Source: CAZQQU01 sp964595625 (lineage in GTDB: Bacteria > Bacteroidota > Bacteroidia > Flavobacteriales > Flavobacteriaceae). Taken from it: a stretch of 35,856 bases of DNA. The first letter of the stretch is position 1; every line of letters begins with the position of its first letter. Below the pieces are notes generated by a model, which saw only the letters and a list, made by a program, of their open reading frames with translations, was not told where the DNA came from and searched no databases. Location of the stretch: assembly GCA_964595625.1 (NCBI GenBank), contig CAZQQU010000015.1, forward strand, positions 1-35,856, written 5' to 3'. Positions 31,562 to 35,856 of this stretch are shown here, piece after piece. The position numbers and the translations under genes were made by a program.

Positions 31562-33502
31562 TTACCTTTTGATAATGATAAAATCTGATCGACGGTTAAC
31601 ATCATGTTCTTCGTCGGTACACTTCACTCCATCCGAACAGTGATTGAGCAACTGGGATTCGCCATAACCTACGGCGCTAATAATTCGTTCTTCAGCAATG
31701 CCTTTTGCGTACAAGTATTGTTGTGTTGCTTTGGCTCTTTTGTCAGACAAGTTAAGATTGTACGAATGAGACCCTCGGGAGTCGGTGTGGGCTTCAATCT
31801 TAATAACCATTTCTGGGAATAGATTCATCACCTCGACTGCTTTATCTAAAACAGCGGCTGCCTGAGGTGTGATATCCCATTTGTTAAAATCAAAATAAAT
31901 GGTTTCCAAATTGATTTTTTCTACCCCCGAATCATCGACTGTAATTAAATCCGAAAGCTTATCGAGTTCAAAGTCAACCGAGTCGATTTCTTCTTGATGC
32001 ACATCGCCTGTTGCTATTTCGAGTAGTTGCTCTACAAAGCCTTCTTTAGAGGCTGTAATCGATACTTTTTGATTACAACTTACGGTAATTTGATAATTGC
32101 CATCGCTATCGGTTTCGGTTCTCACCAAAACATTTTTTAAACTATCACGAACGGTAAGAGTGGCCTTTTCGATGGGATCTTTACTTTTCTTATCGGTTAC
32201 CCTACCGCTGATAATCTGGTCACACGGCAAGGGTTTTCTATAAAAGGCATAAATATCATCATCACCTTTACCTCCGGGTCGGTTAGAGGAAAAGTATCCG
32301 TTTTTGTTGTCTTTGTAGAAAACCATAGCAAAGTCGTCGTAGGGAGTATTTACTACTTTACCTAAGTTAGCAGCCCGCGAAAATCCGGTTTCGGGATCCC
32401 ACTGACTTTCGTATAGGTCTAAACCGCCAAATCCCACGTGTCCATTGGAGGAAAAATAAAGGGTATTTTCATAAAAAGCCGGAAAAAAATCATTGCCTTC
32501 GGTGTTGATATTCGGACCGGCATTGACCGGCGGGGAGAGCATCCCGTCTTCATAAATAATACAATAATAAATATCGGCTCCGCCATAACCACCGGGTTTA
32601 TCCGAAGCAAAAAACAGAAATTTACCATCGGGACTGATAAAAGGATGCCCACAGGAATATTCATCACTATTAAAAAACAATTCTTCAATTTGGTCTAACT
32701 CACCATCCACCAATTGCGCTTTAAAAATTTTAAAGTGATTCCGACTAAAATTGTCCAATACCAATCTTTTTTTATTGATATTACTAGAGGTATAATACAC
32801 GGTTTGTCCGTCAGGCGCTAATGAAAAGGTAGCATCGTGAAAATCGGAAGTAATTTGTTTGGAAAACAAGTTTATGTTTTGCAATTCGCCAAATTCCGTG
32901 CGGTCGGCTACTAACAAACTCAAATAAGGTTGTTCTGTCCAGCTATACAAACCTTTAACCACACCGGGTGCGGGTCGAGAGGAGGAGAAAATCACCTGGT
33001 CTTTGTAAAATGCGGCCCCAAAATCGGAATATTCGCTATTGGCTTCTAAATTTTGAATGGTAAATCGAGATTCTGATTCGTCGGCCAGTAAGGCGTTAAA
33101 ATTTTCGACATCTCTTTGAAACAGTCGAATTTGATCGGAATCTCCCCGGGTTTCAAGAAATTTTAAATACACAGCATACGCTTTGTCATATTCTCGTAGC
33201 CCGCGTAGTGTGAGTACATATCTCGACAAGTGGGGTTGTGCTAATTGCCCTTCTGCTTGATACACCCGATCATAATATTCGTAGGCTTTTCGGGTGTTAT
33301 TTATTAGAAAATAAGCACTGGCCGTTTTTAAGTAGACATCGTTCCCTATCAGGGTTTTATTTCGGGCAATTTCTTTTTCGTATAATTGAGCAGCTTCGGA
33401 AAAAGCATACGCATTAAATAGCTTGTCGGCTTTTTTAATTCGATTTTGCGAAAAAGAAATGACGCTTATGAATAATACTATAAAAGTGATTGTTTTTTTC
33501 AT
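31562..33502 (-). CDS. OmpA-family protein with TPR and propeller regions (PorE-like)
   Basis: The protein has 646 residues with signal peptide MKKTITFIVLFISVISFSQ. Domains in order: TPR-like helices (about 20-125, IKKADKLFNAYAFSEAAQLY), PD40/WD40-like propeller repeats (about 150-420; CGHPFISPDGKFLFFASDKP, FFPAFYENTLYFSSNGHVGF, DDDIYAF), a carboxypeptidase-regulatory-like beta-sandwich (about 425-510, ISGRVTDKKSKDPIEKATLT) and an OmpA C-terminal peptidoglycan-binding domain (about 535-645, IEAHTDSRGSHSYNLNLSDK, then RRSDFIIIKR). This order equals that of PorE of the T9SS. It lies 18 bases after a SprF/PorP-like gene and probably anchors that adhesin export set to peptidoglycan. Confidence 0.92.
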   Translation of the reverse strand: MKKTITFIVLFISVISFSQNRIKKADKLFNAYAFSEAAQLYEKEIARNKTLIGNDVYLKTASAYFLINNTRKAYEYYDRVYQAEGQLAQPHLSRYVLTLRGLREYDKAYAVYLKFLETRGDSDQIRLFQRDVENFNALLADESESRFTIQNLEANSEYSDFGAAFYKDQVIFSSSRPAPGVVKGLYSWTEQPYLSLLVADRTEFGELQNINLFSKQITSDFHDATFSLAPDGQTVYYTSSNINKKRLVLDNFSRNHFKIFKAQLVDGELDQIEELFFNSDEYSCGHPFISPDGKFLFFASDKPGGYGGADIYYCIIYEDGMLSPPVNAGPNINTEGNDFFPAFYENTLYFSSNGHVGFGGLDLYESQWDPETGFSRAANLGKVVNTPYDDFAMVFYKDNKNGYFSSNRPGGKGDDDIYAFYRKPLPCDQIISGRVTDKKSKDPIEKATLTVRDSLKNVLVRTETDSDGNYQITVSCNQKVSITASKEGFVEQLLEIATGDVHQEEIDSVDFELDKLSDLITVDDSGVEKINLETIYFDFNKWDITPQAAAVLDKAVEVMNLFPEMVIKIEAHTDSRGSHSYNLNLSDKRAKATQQYLYAKGIAEERIISAVGYGESQLLNHCSDGVKCTDEEHDVNRRSDFIIIKR

Positions 33503-33520
33503 AATTTTAATTTTAAAGCA

Positions 33521-34441
33521 TTAAAAAAATCTCGGAGAATTTACCCTTCTATCTCTCATTGGCAAGGTATAAGTAAGCACTACCTCGTGGGTTCCGTCGT
33601 TGTATTTAGTAAACTCCGAAATAGAATAATCAAAAGAATATCCTAGGAAAAAACTATTGCTTATATAAAAACCGGCCAGAGCGGCTACAGCATCATCATG
33701 CCGGTAAGAGAGTCCCAGTGATAATTTTTCGTAAAACAAAAAATTTGTAGAAAAGTCAAATCCAAAAGGATAATTGGCCGAGTATCTAGCCAATAAAGCA
33801 GGTTTAAATTTCACCTCTTCTGAAAGGTCAAAGACATAACCTGCGGTTAGAAAAAACTGAATTTCTTCTTTAGCAATGGAGTTGACATCCTCTTTATAGT
33901 ATTTATCTGTCATAAAATCCGGTACCGAAAGTCCTAGGTACCAATTTTGGGAATAGAGAAAAGCTCCGGTTCCCAAAATGGCGTTGACTTTGTTTTCGAT
34001 ATTCTGAGTCAAAAGCGGATCGGTGGGGTCTTGATAATAGCCTTTGCTAAAATCTACATTGAGCATTTTGATACCTCCTTTAACTCCAAAAGCTAAATTG
34101 GTAGTTGGTGAAACCAAAATGGTATAGGAAGCATTTAGATCTACAAAAAACTGATTAGCTGGCCCTAACGATTCGTTAAGCACATTTAAACCTACCCCAA
34201 TAGCTTCATTTTTTAATGGGCTATGCACCCCGATATTTTGACTGGTTGGTGCACCGTCAATTCCCACCCATTGACTCCTGTAGGAGCCAAAAGCATATAA
34301 AGTATTTTGACTACCCGTATAGGCGGGATTAATACTCATGGTATTATACATATACTGAGTATATTGAGGCTGAGATTGTGGATAAACGATTAGACTTACT
34401 GCAAATAGCAAGAAAGTGATATATATTTTGGTATTTTTCAT
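33521..34441 (-). CDS. PorP/SprF-family T9SS outer-membrane protein
   Basis: This 306-residue beta-barrel has signal peptide MKNTKIYITFLLFAVSLIVY. The family start is visible (PQYTQYMYNTMSINPAYTGS), then GSYRSQWVGIDGAPTSQNIG. Later come ASYTILVSPTTNLAFGVKGG and a C-terminal barrel strand ending RRVNSPRFF. In Flavobacterium johnsoniae SprF is required for surface delivery of the adhesin SprB, and similar proteins pair with other type B-CTD cargo. Here it lies 33 bases after the stop of exactly such a cargo gene. Confidence 0.93.
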   Translation of the reverse strand: MKNTKIYITFLLFAVSLIVYPQSQPQYTQYMYNTMSINPAYTGSQNTLYAFGSYRSQWVGIDGAPTSQNIGVHSPLKNEAIGVGLNVLNESLGPANQFFVDLNASYTILVSPTTNLAFGVKGGIKMLNVDFSKGYYQDPTDPLLTQNIENKVNAILGTGAFLYSQNWYLGLSVPDFMTDKYYKEDVNSIAKEEIQFFLTAGYVFDLSEEVKFKPALLARYSANYPFGFDFSTNFLFYEKLSLGLSYRHDDAVAALAGFYISNSFFLGYSFDYSISEFTKYNDGTHEVVLTYTLPMRDRRVNSPRFF

Positions 34442-34474
34442 GATTGTTCGATTTTAAATTAGTACTGGGAGCGA

Positions 34475-35856
34475 TTATTTTATAATAAACAACCATCCTT
34501 TATTGACATAATGTTGACCATCTTTACGTACTTCTAATACATAATAGTAGGTGTCAGAAGGCAGGATATCTCCCCCAGACGAACTATTTACATTATCATA
34601 TCCGTTCCAAGTATTATCATAATTTCGAGTTTGATACACCAATTTCCCGTATTTATTGAATACTTTCAATTCGTTTTCTGGGAATGTTTCAATACAGGTG
34701 ATGTATAAAACTTCATTAATGCCATCTCCGTTAGGTGAAAATTCGTTGTACACAAACAAACAAATGGGGGTCACAGTAACCTCATCGATATTGTTTTCTT
34801 CATCGATATCTTCGGGGAAAGAAGAAATAATTTCAGCAATATTGGTATAGTCACCCGATCCTAAGACCTCGACAGTGATTAAAAGTGTTTCGGTAGCATA
34901 AGCTTCGAGTAAATCAATACTCCACTCTCCAGTTACTGGAGAATACACCCCACTGGATGCCTGGTAGCTGACAAACGAAAAACCTGATGGAATTTGTTCT
35001 GAAACAACCACATTTTCAAAATGATTTGGACCCGAATTATGTAGGGTAATCGTAAATTGAATGTGGTCCCCTACCATTGGTTCTAGATTATCTACCTCTT
35101 TAGTAATTGAAATGTCGGCACATATCTCTACTTTTTCGATGTAAGTTACTTCCTCTCCAGTATAGCAACCAACCCCATCGTACGAAACACTTACGTAGGT
35201 TTCATCAATTGAGGTCCACAACACCTCCACAAAATTATCAGCTGTAGTGCCTCCGTAAATAATATCACCTCCTACTACGGTCCATAAATAATTAGATTGA
35301 CCCGATTCTGTAGTATAGGTGACAACGGTATTTAAACAGATTTCATCACTTACATCAGGCTCTATTGTAGCATCAGACCCTTCGTACAAATGCACGGTTA
35401 CAGCTAATCGTACGGTACTTTCACAATCACCCTCTAACAAGGTTCCGTAGTAGATATTACCATCAATTAATGGATCAGTGGGGTCGTACGGAGTACCGTC
35501 TACCGGAGCATCGTACCAGATCACTCCCGGTTCGTTCACTTGAATATCGGCCACCGTTGGATTGTCAATTGCACAAAACTCTTGATCGGTAGCATCGGTA
35601 GTCGGGGTACCTGGATCGGTTAAGTGTACTGTTACTGCCAATCGTTCGGTACTTTCACAATCACCATCCAACAAGGTTCCGTAGTAGGTATTGCCATCAA
35701 TTAACGGATCGCTGGGGTCATAGGGAGTTCCATCCACCGGAGCATCGTACCAGATTACTCCCGGTTCGTTCACTTGAATATCGGCTACCGTTGGATTGTC
35801 AATAGCACAGAAATCTTGATCGGTAGCATCGGTAGTCGGGGTACCCGGATCGATGA
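34475..35856 (-). CDS. Giant adhesin-like protein with type B T9SS C-terminal domain (N-terminal part outside the window)
   Basis: The frame is open through the right edge of the window, so only about the last 460 residues are seen. From the N-terminal side: at least two near-identical 78-residue repeats (FCAIDNPTVADIQVNEPGVI, then WYDAPVDGTPYDP, LIDGNTYYGTLL and GDCEST), a PKD/Ig-like domain (TESGQSNYLWTVVGGDIIYG), a DUF11 domain (ISITKEVDNLEPMVGDHIQF, then ENVVVSEQIPSGFSFVSY), and a gliding-motility-type CTD (VYNEFSPNGDGINEVLYITC, KVFNKYGKLVYQTRNYDNTW, GTW-like NGYD, YYYVLEVRKDG, KGWLFIIK). Such proteins are large repetitive surface adhesins exported by T9SS with a cognate SprF, encoded here by the next gene. 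Confidence 0.92.
   Translation of the reverse strand, partial: IDPGTPTTDATDQDFCAIDNPTVADIQVNEPGVIWYDAPVDGTPYDPSDPLIDGNTYYGTLLDGDCESTERLAVTVHLTDPGTPTTDATDQEFCAIDNPTVADIQVNEPGVIWYDAPVDGTPYDPTDPLIDGNIYYGTLLEGDCESTVRLAVTVHLYEGSDATIEPDVSDEICLNTVVTYTTESGQSNYLWTVVGGDIIYGGTTADNFVEVLWTSIDETYVSVSYDGVGCYTGEEVTYIEKVEICADISITKEVDNLEPMVGDHIQFTITLHNSGPNHFENVVVSEQIPSGFSFVSYQASSGVYSPVTGEWSIDLLEAYATETLLITVEVLGSGDYTNIAEIISSFPEDIDEENNIDEVTVTPICLFVYNEFSPNGDGINEVLYITCIETFPENELKVFNKYGKLVYQTRNYDNTWNGYDNVNSSSGGDILPSDTYYYVLEVRKDGQHYVNKGWLFIIK
35415..35856 (-). repeat. 234-bp tandem repeat units encoding 78-residue Ig-like repeats
   Basis: Two consecutive units are visible: equivalent bases lie 234 apart (for example ATTGTC at 35561 and 35795). 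They agree at roughly nine positions in ten, with most differences synonymous. The array continues beyond the right edge. Confidence 0.85.

Noticed and set aside
35415..35856. CRISPR array suspected from regular repeats
   Set aside because: The repeat is 234 bp, coding and contiguous with no spacers. It encodes Ig-like adhesin units.

Overview
The window comes from a member of the Bacteroidota, most likely Flavobacteriaceae. The evidence is a PorP/SprF protein, type A and type B type IX secretion (T9SS) C-terminal domains, flavobacterial -7 elements of the form TAnnTTTG, many DUF families typical of this group (DUF5723, DUF4252, DUF4476), acid-rich lipoprotein signals, and AT-rich DNA with weak Shine-Dalgarno sites.

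Layout. (1) 1-3600 is an accessory Rhs polymorphic-toxin region. It holds the 3' end of an rhs gene with an unknown C-terminal domain and a 42-residue membrane peptide, then a displaced ('orphan') rhs core fragment carrying an HExxH zincin-like tip and followed by a small exported beta-sandwich protein. After that come an IS3-type transposase remnant and a decayed gene end. Hairpin terminators punctuate the segment. (2) 3654-7144 (+) has a YjjG-like HAD phosphatase, then a compact three-gene envelope operon (lipoprotein, DUF5723 outer-membrane protein, unknown exported protein). (3) 7168-10741 (-) is a tryptophan/kynurenine catabolism operon: kynU, kmo and a 4-oxalocrotonate-decarboxylase-type enzyme. 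(4) 10940-11862 (-) has a tiny DUF5670-like membrane protein and a DUF4476 protein. (5) 11970-18314 (-) is a TetR-TolC-adaptor-RND efflux operon with a recognisable promoter and palindromic operator. (6) 18487-20347 (+) has a small lipoprotein and a T9SS-secreted M64 peptidase. (7) 20416-22464 (-) is an ECF sigma factor, a putative anti-sigma factor and two DUF4252 proteins, behind an ECF-like promoter. A lipoprotein S41 peptidase is divergent (+). (8) 24068-28501 is a vitamin B12 uptake locus: a cobalamin riboswitch controlling btuB and a BtuG-like surface lipoprotein, with a divergent BtuF-like binding lipoprotein. (9) 28566-31390 has a TPR protein (+) and a tight operon idi, PTPS/QueD-like, lytic transglycosylase, half-size TauE/SafE (-). 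(10) 31562-35856 (-) is a T9SS type B adhesin (3' end only, with 78-residue repeats), a SprF/PorP-like protein and a PorE-like OmpA protein.

The strongest functional stories are the B12 locus (the riboswitch folds convincingly, including P1) and the adhesin-SprF-OmpA export set. The most speculative and potentially novel part is the Rhs region at the left edge, above all the orphan metallopeptidase-tip cassette with its exported neighbour. No tRNA, rRNA or CRISPR array was recognised.
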